From NCBI GenBank assembly GCA_018136815.1, contig CM030936.1:6528505-6592504 (forward strand): DNA of 64,000 nt, in the 5' to 3' direction. This document shows, one piece after another, positions 11,346-20,673 of the stretch (position 1 is its first letter; each line of letters starts with the position of its first letter). A program made the translations under genes and the position numbers. This stretch comes from Isochrysis galbana. Taxonomy: Eukaryota > Haptophyta > Isochrysidales > Isochrysidaceae. The notes under the pieces were generated by a model that was given only the letters and a program-made list of their open reading frames with translations, had not been told where the DNA came from and ran no database searches.

Positions 11346-11688
11346 TGTCGTATTCCATACGAGGACAGACTTTTACTTTTAGCCGGCGAGCTATTTTAAC
11401 TCTCAAGGTCTCGTTGATGGGTATGTCGTCTCTTCTCCTACTTTCGCTTGATGACATCAAACGTTCCACGATTGTCGTCCGTCTTCTGTTATACCTCGGT
11501 CGCAGCTCCCCCAGCGAGGTCTGCCCTCGTTGTGCCGTCCCCTCTGTCGCATGTCCGTGCGCTGCTAAGTTGCCTTGGTGCCGACGCTCGGTCGTCTGTA
11601 CAAGTGTGGTTAGTTTTCGCCCCGTTTGGTTTAGTTTGTCTGTCTCTGTTGGTCAGCAACTTTTTGAGTCCCCGCGTTGTAGCCCCTC
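11346..11688 (+). mobile_element. Ty3/gypsy-like LTR, first of two tandem copies
   Basis: Starts TGTCGTATTCCATACGA. The 343-bp unit is repeated directly from 11689, at roughly 85-90% similarity by eye. This first copy stops at TAGCCCCTC, before the U5 end seen in the second copy, so it is a truncated LTR or the product of unequal recombination. Confidence 0.7.
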
Positions 11689-12114
11689 TGTCGTATTCCA
11701 TACGACGACAGACTTTTGCTACTTCTAACCGGTGGGTTATTGTAACTTTCAAGGTCTCGTTGATGGGTATGTCGCCTCTTCTCCTACTTTCCCTTGATGT
11801 CATCAAACGTTCTGCGATTGTCGTCCGTCTTCTGTTATACCTCGGTCGCAGCTCCCCAGCGAGATCCGCTCTCGTTGTGCTGACCTCTCTGTCGCACGCC
11901 TGCGCGCTGCTAAGTTGCCTTGGTGCCGACGCTTGTCCGTCCGTCCCAGCGCGGTTAGTTTCTACCCTGTTTGGTTTAGTTTGTGTGTCTCCGTGGACCA
12001 GCAACTTTTTGAGTCCGTGCGTTGTAGTCCCTCGTGTCTACCTCGGGCCTAAGAAGCTCTCATTCTCATTCTCTCTCTTCCTCTAGCTCGCTAGCTATCC
12101 TCGTCTCTACTCTC
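11689..12114 (+). mobile_element. Ty3/gypsy-like LTR, second copy
   Basis: Starts TGTCGTATTCCATACGACGA and runs through a conserved end (TCGTGTCTACC...AAGAAGCTCTCATTCTCATT) shared with the minus-strand copy at 38018-38503. TGGCGCCGAGCG right after (12115) could be a primer-binding site, but the related copy does not keep it. Confidence 0.65.
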
Positions 12115-12172
12115 TGGCGCCGAGCGTCCCAGCCCTCCGTCCCTTCGTCTACCTCCTCGCTCATAGCGCTCG

Positions 12173-12526
12173 ATGGCAGACACTGTCAGACCCGATTTCT
12201 ACTATGACCTCTCGGACATCTTCCCGCCATCTGCAATCAACGACCCCTCTACGGCCGCGTCAGCTGCCGGCTCGATCGAACGGCCCTCTGCCTACGAGCC
12301 AGTAGTCATCGCGTGTTCGACAAGCACAAATTCTGCCTTGGCGCCTACGACCGCGCCCGCTCATAGCCCCGCTCCCTCTCTGCCCATGGGAACAGCGGGA
12401 ACTTCTTTTGACCCACAAGGGGCCCCCGTCGGATCGTCCGTCGCCCCGTCGCTCTCTTGTCGGCATTCTCTTCCTTGTTCGGTCTGTCAGCAGGTTCCTG
12501 TGCGTTCCGTGATAAGGATACGTTAG
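12173..12526 (+). pseudogene. gag-like N-terminus of the Ty3-like element
   Basis: Encodes MADTVRPDFYYDLSDIF and about 85 residues that match, residue for residue with few changes, the longer minus-strand copy at 37259-38017. After about residue 88 the frame diverges and ends, so the gene is truncated. The position 3' of the LTR identifies it as gag. No zinc knuckle remains. Confidence 0.65.
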
Positions 12527-12589
12527 TGTGGAGAGTGTTGACGTGAGTGTAGTGTCATCTCGTCGGTCCATCGGACCCTAGCCGTCTGT

Positions 12590-12835
12590 CGTCTGTCGTT
12601 CTTCGTTCGTCGCTCTCGTTCTCGTTCTCGTTCCCGTTCTCGTCCCTCGTTCTCAACACTACCTCAATACCAAACCTCTCCAAGCCCTCAGCCCCAGCCT
12701 ATCCAACCCGATCCGCCCAGCCATGTCCGCTCCGTCGTCGCGCTCGCCCTCGCCCAAGCCCGTCCTCCCGCCTTTCTCTGTTGAGGAGGTGGTCCAGCCC
12801 GTCATTGGCCACCCCCCAACTTCCGCCGCGGCTAG
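12590..12835 (+). repeat. retroelement 5' leader and ORF1 start
   Basis: CTCGTTCTCGTT repeats, then an ATG at 12723 (MSAPSSRSPSPKP). It resembles the modules at 7553 and 17880. It is cut off where LINE reverse-transcriptase sequence begins near 12836. Confidence 0.5.
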
Positions 12836-13163
12836 AGCTATTAACAAATGTTGACTCACTTCCGACCCGATGGATCAAGGCTAACGGTGGACGGAGCAAT
12901 CCATTCACGATACACTGCGGTATGCCCCAAGGGTGCCCGCTGTCGCCTCTGGCATTTCTCTTAGTGGCCGAAGGCCTAACGCGGTTAGTCAACGCAGACC
13001 CCGAAATGAAGGGAATCACGATAGGACTTAGAGAATTAAGACTTTCGCAATTCGCGGACGACACGCAAATTCTAGCGAACTCCTTCGAGTCCTTGAAAAA
13101 GGCGATGCGCATTCTTGACGCCTATGGTAGCGCCACGGGGGCCAGGGTGAACAAAAGAAAGAG
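12836..13163 (+). pseudogene. LINE reverse-transcriptase fragment
   Basis: Encodes about 108 residues matching the full LINE ORF2 of 58985-59325, including the GMPQGCPLSPLAF block and the catalytic FADD motif (FADDTQILA). Both sides are foreign sequence. It has no LINE 3' end and no visible target duplication, so it came by recombination or rearrangement. Confidence 0.85.
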
Positions 13164-14462
13164 TGTATGGATCCCAAGAAAGTGGAAGCCGTCTCGAAAA
13201 TCGACCCTACCCAAATCAACTCTATCGAAGCCGTCCGTTCTTTCCTTGGACTGTGCTCGTACTACCGCCGTTTTATACGCCGTTTTGCGATCCGTGCAGC
13301 GCCGTTAACCGCTCTCACGCGGAAAGGGTGCGATGTCCCGGTCGAGTCGCAAACAGAAGCCTGTCGCCAGGCTATCGAAGATCTCAAGCAAGCTATCTGT
13401 GAAGAACCCGTACTCGCACCTCCTCGAGACGACCGTCCTTTCATCGTTACGACCGACGGTGCTAGCAAGCTCGGCATCGCCGGCGTCCTTGCTCAGAAAG
13501 ACGACGAAGGGAGAGAGCGCGTTGTTGCATACTACGGTCGTAGTTTGTTTGAGTCCGGCTGAGCGCCATTGGACAGTTACTGAAATCGAACTTCTAGCAG
13601 CGCTAGAATCGATCCGAAATTGGAGGCCTTATCTTTGGGGTCGCCACTTCACCCTCGTCGTAGACCATTCAGCTTTGCGCTGGCTTCACACGATGAAAGA
13701 TCAAGTCACCGGTGGTCCAGCCTCGCGCCTCATGCGATGGGTCCTGAAGCTAGCCGAATATCGATTCGACGTCGTGCACAAACCTGGAGTCACTCACTGG
13801 GACGCCGACGGCTTATCCCGCCTAGTTGCTCTCGAGCCCGATCACGATCCTCTCCATCTCGAGGAGAGTGACGTCCATTCTTTCGATTCTTCCGAAATTC
13901 ACGACATAGTTGCCGCCGCGGTTACTTCATCCACCCTCACCGCTCGCCGCCAACAAGCAAACGATAGGCTCGCTCGTCAAGCATCGGAATCTTCGGAGTC
14001 GATTACCTCCTCGTATCTCGATGTGGGCGTGCCTCATGCCGACGAATTGCGTCAAGCGCTCTTTACCGACGAGTTCGCTAGCTCGATCATTTCTGAACTC
14101 GAGTCGATCCTTCCGAAAGCTTCCTCTTCGATCGACTCTAGCTCGTCGTCGAAGAAGAGGTCCCGATTCCTGCTTCGCGATGGCCTACTCTACTACCGCT
14201 CCTCAGAGGCGGAAGAGGCTCCTCTTCGTTTATACATTCCGGAGTCCCTTCGTGACACGTACCTCCGCGCCTACCATGACCACCTTGGTCACCCAGGTGC
14301 GACAAGGATGACTACCCTACTTCGTTCTCGAGTTTACTGGCCTGGCCTATCCGCCTCTGTATCGGAGTACGTTCGAGAGTGCCATGAATGCACTCTTGGC
14401 AAACCGTTACCGCGACCGCTCGCCCATCCATCCGGTCCCACGCGCAGGGCGCGCCCACGCCG
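13163..14462 (+). pseudogene. Ty3/gypsy pol remnant: RNase H and integrase N-terminus
   Basis: Order of domains: end of the RT thumb/connection (RSFLGLCSYYRRF), RNase H (IVTTDGASKLGIAGVLAQ; FTLVVDHSALRWL), linker, then the integrase HHCC zinc-binding domain (HDHLGHPGATRMTTLL .. CHECTLGKP). The DDE core of integrase is missing because hAT-related sequence replaces it from about 14449. A direct 4-base duplication TTTG|TTTG at 13544-13551 shifts the frame inside RNase H, at the conserved RSLSPAE segment; everything downstream reads in the new frame. RT fingers/palm and protease are absent. The gene is dead. Confidence 0.85.
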
Positions 14463-14591
14463 CTAGCCACCAGCCAGCTACTACAAACACGGCGGCCAAA
14501 CTGGAGGGGGTTCGAAACACGGCAAAACACGGCTGTGTTTGGCTGCTGTAGAAACATGGTGAACGGTAAACACGTGTTTCCCAGCCAGTGG
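14449..14591 (+). repeat. hAT element right-end fragment
   Basis: Closely matches the right end of the complete hAT element (53925-54053): CGCTAGCCAC, CAAACACGGCGGCCAAAC, GGAGGGGGTT, AAACACGG repeats and GTGTTTCCCAGC. The outer TAGG is degenerate. It abuts the truncated Ty3 integrase. Confidence 0.75.
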
Positions 14592-14650
14592 CCGTATCCA
14601 TGAACCACCGAAGATAATATAGCAACAAACGACGCCTCGCCAATACCGAC

Positions 14651-15187
14651 TTGTCGATGGAAAAGGAGGATGCCATGGCTACGCTCAAAGGTGTGTGGCA
14701 ATGCATGTGGAAGCCTAGCCCCCTGGCCCTTGCACAAGAAGCCGCACCTTCCACTGCCTTTTCCCCTGCGGAAGTCGCATACACGGCGTCGGAGATGGTC
14801 AAGCACGGCGGTACGGTGAGCTCGGCCTTCGCCATGCCGTTGGCCCCAACGTCCGACAAAGACGACCCGTCGGACGCAACCGGAGAAGCAGATGTGGATG
14901 ATTTGCAGATCTACTTGGCGATGCCCAAGGTATCAAACATGGACATAGACATCCTCGATTGGTGGAAAGCGCGCGATCACGACAAGAAGCAAGATGCCAC
15001 GACTGGCAGACCCCAGGGGCTTCCGACGTTGGCGAAGATGGCTCGTCAATACCTAGGGCGCCCGGCTTCTTCTGCGGGGGTGGAGCGCGCATTCTCCAAA
15101 GCTGGGAAGCTGCATGATGATTTGAAGTCTGCTCAGATGGATGAAACATTAGAGCATGCTTTGCTAGCTGCGGCCAACTGTCAGTGA
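14651..15187 (+). pseudogene. hAT transposase, C-terminal dimerisation region
   Basis: The last ~100 residues show the hAT C-terminal signature: ILDWWKARDH, LPTLAKMARQYLGRPASSAG, VERAFSKAGKLHDDLKSAQM, LEHALLAAANC. In active transposases this region forms the dimer interface next to the last catalytic Glu. The BED finger and the RNase H-like catalytic core are absent. The open frame runs to a natural stop, so this is the transposase 3' end carried as a fragment. Confidence 0.85.
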
Positions 15188-15418
15188 GTGCGTATGTGTG
15201 GTGCGTGCGTTGTGCGTTGTCGTATTTGACCTTTCGTATGCACGCGCGCGAAGCCAGCACTCGCGCACCCGGCTAGGGCACTATCTACCCTGTTAATACT
15301 ATTGGCAATATTTACTATCTTGTTAGATACTATTAGCTCTGAAGCACTAACTTGTTAGATACTATTAGCTCATTTTGCTCCCTCTATGCCTATTATCTAG
15401 ATATCTAGGTATCTTGTT
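15188..15418 (+). repeat. AT-rich spacer with short direct repeats
   Basis: ACTTGTTAGATACTATTAGC occurs twice (15317-15371, the first copy slightly changed), followed by TCTAGATATCTAGGTATCTT. A related motif is found at 29218-29240. This joins the hAT piece to the LINE piece in the chimeric insertion. Confidence 0.6.
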
Positions 15419-15919
15419 CCACACCATAGTGACGGCGAAAGTCGGTTTCTTTCAGAGGCTAAAAAAACAACGAGAGAATATGGGTTTACACGCCCCGAGC
15501 AATAAACATATCAAGAAAATGATAAGCCCGCTGTATACGGTGGACAAGGATTTCAACTTAGGAACGTCGGAGGACCTTTTGCAAGCGGCAAGGGGTCTGG
15601 ACCTAAGACACATCACTTAAGGTAGCTTAACCTCTTAGCCGGAATCGCAGCGGTTATGAAAGAAGAGCCCAAGTTATTTAGGGGAGGATAACTAGAGCCA
15701 ACTCCGGAGCAAAGGACGAACCACAGTCTCCCGCCCCCTTCTCTCCAACTCCTGGCCGAAGCAGCGCGCGCGGCCTCCCCAGAACCAGCTTCTCCGCTAA
15801 TGAGGGAACTGGGAAAGGGGAAGGGGGTTGTTAGGGGTAAAGGTCGGGTTGTAGGGAGGTACACTAGCACTCTGCCTCACGTCGCACACGTAGCGGGGAA
15901 TTTTAAGAAGATTTTTTTT
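15419..15919 (+). mobile_element. LINE 3' end (C-terminal ~65 codons, 3' UTR and oligo-T)
   Basis: Collinear with 61185-61681 of the full LINE: GACGGCGAAAGTCGG, the ORF2 stop, the AAGCAGCGCGCGCGGCC block and GGGGAATTTTAAGAAGATTT, then nine T. Divergence is moderate. Confidence 0.85.
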
Positions 15920-15934
15920 TCCATGAACCACCGA

Positions 15935-16411
15935 GCCAGCGACGCCAATCGCGCCCGACGCGCCCCCGAGCCAAAAAATCAAAAACGAAGCAGCCATTTG
16001 CATGCTGCGCTCCCGGCAGTAGCAGTAAAGAGTTAAAAGGAACCATCTCCCACTCAGTCATTCAGCGTTGTCCGCGACTGCTCTCGTACACAAACAACCT
16101 ATCTCTCGAGCGGAACAATTAAGACAGGGGGAGGGAGAGATAAGCGAGAGAGGGACGCACACAGAGGGAGAGGAGGGAGAAAACTAGAGTCCCAGGGGCG
16201 AGGAAACCGCGTGGCAGATTCGGGTCATGGAAGAAAGAAGGAGGGCGAGAGGAGGAGAGACGCGAGCGCGCGCGCGCGAGAGAGAGTATGAGTATGAGAG
16301 AAATACTTCTCTCTCTTCTCTCTGTTTCTCTCTTTCCCCAGAGGCTTTCTCTGCGTTTTCTGGCGGAATCGAGCTGAGAGGACCTCATCGCGCATCGGGT
16401 GGCCTTGCGGC
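15935..16411. other. 5' flank of the small membrane-protein gene
   Basis: Contains a purine-rich tract (16130-16295) and a CT-rich tract (16308-16340) immediately 5' of the coding start at 16412. No other feature. Confidence 0.6.
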
Positions 16412-16750
16412 ATGCGCTCTGTCCTTCTCCTGCCGATCTCCGGCGCCCTCGCGAGAGGTGGAATCTCGAGCACTTTCGACGGCGCAGTCTCTACCGCTTC
16501 ACAATATGCAGCGACTGAATCTGGCCTTCCTGTCTGGGCCATCGTGCTGATCGTCGTCTTCACCGCGTGCTGCGGTCCGTGTTGCATTTTGAAAGCTTGC
16601 AAAAAAGCCTGCAGCGAGACAGCAGATGAGCTGAGCAGGAATGGTGCTCCACAAGCAGCAATTCCAGTCCCGAGATCAACAAATGAAGCCCCGAGCGTGG
16701 CAGGTGAAGCCCCAAGTGCGGCAGCAGTTGAGTCCGAATCCAAAGTGTGA
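16412..16750 (+). CDS. small single-pass membrane protein, hypothetical
   Basis: Encodes 112 residues. The N-terminus MRSVLLLPISGALARG looks like a short signal peptide. A single strongly hydrophobic segment (about residues 41-58, PVWAIVLIVVFTACCGPCC) is followed by a Cys/Lys-rich juxtamembrane stretch with CC, CC, C and C spaced over 15 residues. The tail is polar and Ala/Pro/Glu-rich. This suggests a type I membrane protein whose cytosolic Cys residues could be palmitoylated (inference). I do not recognise a family. The upstream purine tract resembles that of other genes here. No intron is needed. Confidence 0.55.
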   Translation: MRSVLLLPISGALARGGISSTFDGAVSTASQYAATESGLPVWAIVLIVVFTACCGPCCILKACKKACSETADELSRNGAPQAAIPVPRSTNEAPSVAGEAPSAAAVESESKV

Positions 16751-17340
16751 TGGTTGATGCGCGCATAGCATCATTGAAAGTGTTAAGCGTCCACAGCAGC
16801 GTGGCGAGGATTGGTCTTTTTTACTTTCCGTACAACGAACCAGCGTGGCCGGCGTCAACATTCGTTCACCGAATTGTGCAGCTGTAGCATCACTGGAACA
16901 TGCTCAGCGCTCAATGATCATCGTTCACCAACACGTATTTTCTCTCTTATGGCTATGACACACCGAAACATGCAACTCATATGGACACGTGAATGCATGT
17001 TAAGGGATATCCAATGCCAAGTGCGGATTGTCAGACCGATCAAGGATGAGCCTATAGATGGGCCCGCCACTGCGGCCTTTAATGATGCACTCCACGAGGA
17101 TTTGCTTACCCATGTCATTTAAATGACTATGACATTAACGCTTTGCAATGGAGTTCATCCTCCAAGAAGATGGGTCATGTCCTAAGAATCGGGCCCTGGT
17201 GACCGGGTTCGTTACCCAGCTGAATAATTACTATGGGTAGTTGATAATCGTATGGTACCTAAGATAGAAACCTCGGCTCTTCACTCTTGCGAATACGCTA
17301 GCTAATGCTAATGCTACTAAAACCCAACCCTCTACCTTTA
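16751..17340. other. intergenic, nothing recognised
   Basis: Average composition with short unsupported frames. Confidence 0.5.
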
Positions 17341-17417
17341 ACTTTAACGGGAGGCCCTCGTCAACGCCCCAGATGCTCGGAAAGTTGCCGGCAACTCTTG
17401 TCAGGCCCTACCTCTGG

Positions 17418-17513
17418 GCCTCTAGTTTCACGAGTGCCGCCCCCCCCCCCCCCTGCGTTGTTTTTACCCGAAAGGGGTTTTCCCCCAGCGTGGACTCGAG
17501 GAGAGGACGTGCT
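17418..17513 (+). mobile_element. retroposon RP fragment
   Basis: From the TTTCACGAGTGCC/C-run to TGGACTCGAGGAGAGGACG it is nearly identical to 7220-7308 of RP copy 1. Both RP ends are missing. Confidence 0.8.
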
Positions 17514-18070
17514 GACGAATTGGGATGGCCCATAGGGCCTGAGGGCAATGAGGAGGGAAGCATGCCGGCGGTAGGCGCGGCGGAGGAGACGACTTCGGAG
17601 GTGCAAGCCCGTCAGCAGAGGAAGGTGGGCAGGCGGGCTTGGGCGAGGGCGAGGACGGCGGTGAAATAAGCGACATCGAGCGAGCGGCGAGAGGCGAGGG
17701 CGAGTGAGAGGAGGGCTGTGATGGCAGGGGGTCTCTGTCCGTCGTCCTGTCGTCAGTCGTCATCCGTCGTCGCTCTCGCTCTCGTCTCTCGTCGCTCTCG
17801 CTCTCGTTACACTCAGACCCTACAAACTCGCCTCGCCTCGCCAGCCCCTGCCATCACAGCCCTCCTCACACTCACCCTCGCCTCCCGCCGCTCGTTCCAT
17901 GTCGCTCTCGCCGCCGTCCTCGCCCTCGCTCAAGCCCGCCTGCCCGCCTTCCTCTGCTGACGGGCTTCAGCCCGTCAGCACCTCCGAAGTCGTCTCCCTC
18001 GCCGCGCCTGCCGCCGGCTTTGCCCCTTCCTCATTGCCCTCAGGCCCTATGGGCCATCACAATTCGTCAG
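17514..18070. repeat. 557-bp inverted repeat of the retroelement 5' module
   Basis: Left arm 17514-17731 and right arm 17845-18070 are reverse complements along their length with small indels. The arms run from GACGAATTGGGATGGCCC at the outside to GGGCTGTGATGGCAGGGG next to the loop. The 113-bp loop holds CTCTGTCCGTCGTCCTGTCG and (TCGCTC)n, also seen at 22905-23000. It could fold into a long hairpin, or arose by inverted insertion of two copies. Confidence 0.85.
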
Positions 18071-18094
18071 GCAGGCGGCAGGCGGCAGGGCCAG

Positions 18095-18345
18095 AGGCTG
18101 GCCCGGTTGGTTTGCAGGGAACGGGACTCTGGACTCTGCCTATTCCCTGCTTCTGGTGGTGTTGGGGAGGTGAGGGCGGGAGGATCATATCGACGTCACT
18201 GTCTGTGAGAGGGGCAGCCTGCGAGCGCTTCGGCTCCGGCGGCTTGGGGCGGCCCCGGTGGGGCGTCGTGGCGGCGGGGGGCTGGGAGGTGGGAGCGGTC
18301 GGCGCGCGCTCCATCGCTGAAACTATCACTATGGCAAAAAAGGGG
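18095..18345 (-). mobile_element. LINE ORF1 5' fragment
   Basis: Read on the minus strand it begins with the LINE start (ATAGTGATAGTTTCAGCG then ATGGAGCGCGCGCCGACCGC) and follows ORF1 for about 75 codons with many changes. It confirms where LINE transcripts start. Confidence 0.8.
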
Positions 18346-18596
18346 GGTCTGCCAGCCACCGGGCATGAAAAAAAAAAAGAAACCCGCTCCACCCCCTCGC
18401 GAGCTCCGACAGTCCCGGGTTCCGCTGTTTCTTCACGAAAAGTGAAAATCAGTAGGGAGAACTCCAAGAAAAATTCTGGTTTGAGGGCGTTTCATGCTAG
18501 TGACCGCAGTGGGTACGCCACTTGATGTATGAGCATGTGTTCCTTAGCGAAAACCTCTGTAAAAAGGCCTTTTTAACACTGTAAAATCAATGTCTC

Positions 18597-19076
18597 TTGT
18601 CCGACGGGTGCGTTCTCCAGTTGCACCGCCCTCTCGCCGTCGCTTCCGCGCGAGGTTTGCCCCCCGACTCTGGTGCACCGGCCCTGCACTTTCTATTAGT
18701 AAACGACTTTTTTTTCCTCAATTCCTCCGTGGGAGGTCTTCCCACGAGCACGAAGAAAAAGTGTTGCACGGCCGGTAGCCATCAGCCTCCCAACCCCAAG
18801 CTCATGCGCACCGACCCCCTGAATGTGGCAGAGGCTGAGATCACACAGCTGAAGCAAAGGGTGGAGGAGCTGAAGGCCATCGTGCGCCGCGGGGATATGT
18901 CACTACCGGACTGTGCGACCCTCGAGATCGAGCGTGCGACCCACCAGGGACCTCCCACATCCCTCGCGAGGCGCTTGAGCTTGGGCTCCTCACCAGCTGG
19001 CAGCCATTGCGAGGCCGACAGCCGGCGATCGGCCGACGCGGAACCTCCGCGTTTCTTATGGGGATCCTACATGTGA
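18597..19076 (+). CDS. hypothetical protein, C-terminus replaced by an hAT MITE
   Basis: The frame encodes about 158 residues, with a short coiled coil (VAEAEITQLKQRVEELKAIV) and an otherwise low-complexity Ser/Arg/Ala-rich sequence. The stop lies inside the terminal repeat of the MITE at 19066, so any original C-terminus or next exon was displaced. It may instead be chance; no family is recognised. Confidence 0.25.
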   Translation: MSDGCVLQLHRPLAVASARGLPPDSGAPALHFLLVNDFFFLNSSVGGLPTSTKKKCCTAGSHQPPNPKLMRTDPLNVAEAEITQLKQRVEELKAIVRRGDMSLPDCATLEIERATHQGPPTSLARRLSLGSSPAGSHCEADSRRSADAEPPRFLWGSYM

Positions 19077-19256
19077 AACACAGGATCAGTGTTTTTTTTC
19101 GGAGGCCCAAAACATATGTTTTTCGCTGTTTTATTTCGGGCGGCCCCCCTACCCCGTACATTTGTTGTTACACTGTTTTTATCTGTTTTTTTGACGGCAA
19201 AAAACATACTGTTTTTGCTGTTTTATTTCTAAGTTTGATTGTGTTTCACATGTAGG
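19066..19256. mobile_element. hAT MITE with 8-bp target duplication
   Basis: A 191-bp element with perfect 17-bp terminal inverted repeats, CCTACATGTGAAACACA, flanked on both sides by ATGGGGAT (19058-19065 and 19257-19264). The 8-bp duplication is the hallmark of the hAT superfamily. The interior contains AAAACATATGTTTTTCGC and GTTTTT motifs and no coding sequence. Confidence 0.9.
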
Positions 19257-19374
19257 ATGGGGATTCGCCCGACATTCACTGCTTTGATTCCCTCACGCGC
19301 GCAATCCTCCCATTCTCCCAAAATAGACCTCCATGGGCCGGACAAGGCGGGGGAGTCACTCAGTGTCACTCACC

Positions 19375-19475
19375 GACGCCATGGATTTTCGTGGGGTAGA
19401 GGGGGTTCGCGGGGGGGGAGGGGGGAGGGGGGGGGGGGGGGTCTGGGGGGGGGTCTGGGGGGGCAGGTAAGGGGG
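19375..19475. repeat. G-rich tract
   Basis: Runs of up to 15 G with CTGGGGGGG repeats. G-quadruplex-prone. No gene. Confidence 0.8.
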
Positions 19476-19573
19476 GTCCCTGGGGAATCCTTGGACATCC
19501 AGGAGGGATAGAAAATAGTTGTTAAAAAGCGTGAGTGACCGGCCTAGCTGTTTCCTGTTTCCCATTTTGCACA

Positions 19574-19738
19574 ACGTTGTTTTCCTCGGGTTTCACCCAG
19601 CTTTACTCGGTAGTCGAGCAAGTGAACCCCCCGGAGGAGTGAAACCCGAGTGAAGAAACCTTCTCAAGACCCCTCTCTTGACTTGGTCCATTTTCACCTT
19701 AGAAGTTAGAAGTTAAAAGAGCTGTTTGACCGCCCTAT
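19574..19738 (+). repeat. short inverted repeat and NR1-type terminus
   Basis: CTCGGGTTTCACCC (around 19585) pairs with GGAGTGAAACCCGAG (around 19637). At 19678-19738 follows the CTTGACTTGGT...TGTTTGACCGCCCTA block shared with 10495-10555. Confidence 0.6.
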
Positions 19739-19862
19739 CACAACAAGCACAGGCCACCTGACGAGATCTCCCTCGCGCGGGATTTCGTCGCGCGTGTGCG
19801 CCTCACTCAAACCCCAAACCGGTCCTCATCACGCTTCATCACGGCTCGGCCTTCCTTCCCTC

Positions 19863-19865
<3 letters not shown>

Positions 19866-19934
<69 letters not shown>

Positions 19935-19940
19935 AGAAAA

Positions 19941-19995
<55 letters not shown>

Positions 19996-20130
19996 GGAGA
20001 GAGAGAGAGAGAGAGAGAGATGTGCTGGGAGAGAGAGAAAGGAGAGAGGGAGGAGAGGGGGAGGGAGGGAGGGAGAGGGAGGGGGGGTGGGGGGAACGAG
20101 CTGGGAGAGAGAGAGAGAGAGATGTGGGGA
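19866..20130. repeat. (GA)n microsatellite; CT tract 20210-20330
   Basis: A GA-rich tract with interruptions, followed by a (CT)n tract on the same strand at 20210-20330. The two can pair with each other. Confidence 0.9.
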
Positions 20131-20673
20131 AAGGAAGCTGATTGAGTGGGAGAGAGAGAGAGGACGGACGGACGGCCTGGTCATTCGTTGTTTTCCCTAG
20201 TTAGGTACTCCCTCTCTCTCTCTCTCTCTCTCTCCCTCTCTCTTTCTCTCTCTCTCCTCTTTCGCAGTCGCCCTCGCTCGCTCGCTCGGCGCGCTCCCTC
20301 TCTCTCTCTCTCTCCTCGCTCTCTCCTCTCGGTTGCCAATGGTACGAGGGAGGAAAGGGACGTGGGGGAGAAAAGGAGGGACGTGATTCGGACTGACCAC
20401 GGACGTTATCTCATCCATGCCTCTGCACTCGCTGCACCTCTCCGCTCACGCATCCCCTCTACAGAGCGAGGCACAACCCCAGTGCCCTCAAACCCTAAAT
20501 CCACTTTGCCTCGCCCTCCATCCTCTTCCAATGTCCACACGCCCTTCACTCCTCTCCACACGTAACTCACTGCATCGAATGGTCAATAGGGCCCCCAGAT
20601 CATGCTCCTCGCAACTGTCCTGTCTATCGCCCTCTCCACCTCGCAATCACCTCCACGCCTTTTCTCCTTCATC

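Larger units (their letters stand above)
14612..15919 (+). mobile_element. chimeric retrocopy: hAT transposase fragment fused to LINE 3' end
   Basis: A 15-bp direct repeat, TCCATGAACCACCGA, stands at 14597-14611 and again at 15920-15934, immediately after the oligo(T) LINE tail. The 1308 bp between them contain an hAT transposase C-terminal reading frame (14651-15187), AT-rich sequence, and from about 15419 the last 500 bp of the LINE. The simplest reading is one reverse-transcription insertion of a fused template. Coincidental repetition of 15 bp at exactly the tail is unlikely. Confidence 0.7.

Noticed and set aside
14505-14530. GGGTTCGAAAC resembling a tRNA T-arm (also 54050-54062)
   Set aside because: No acceptor stem, D-arm or anticodon arm can be formed; the sequences are hAT ends and flanks.
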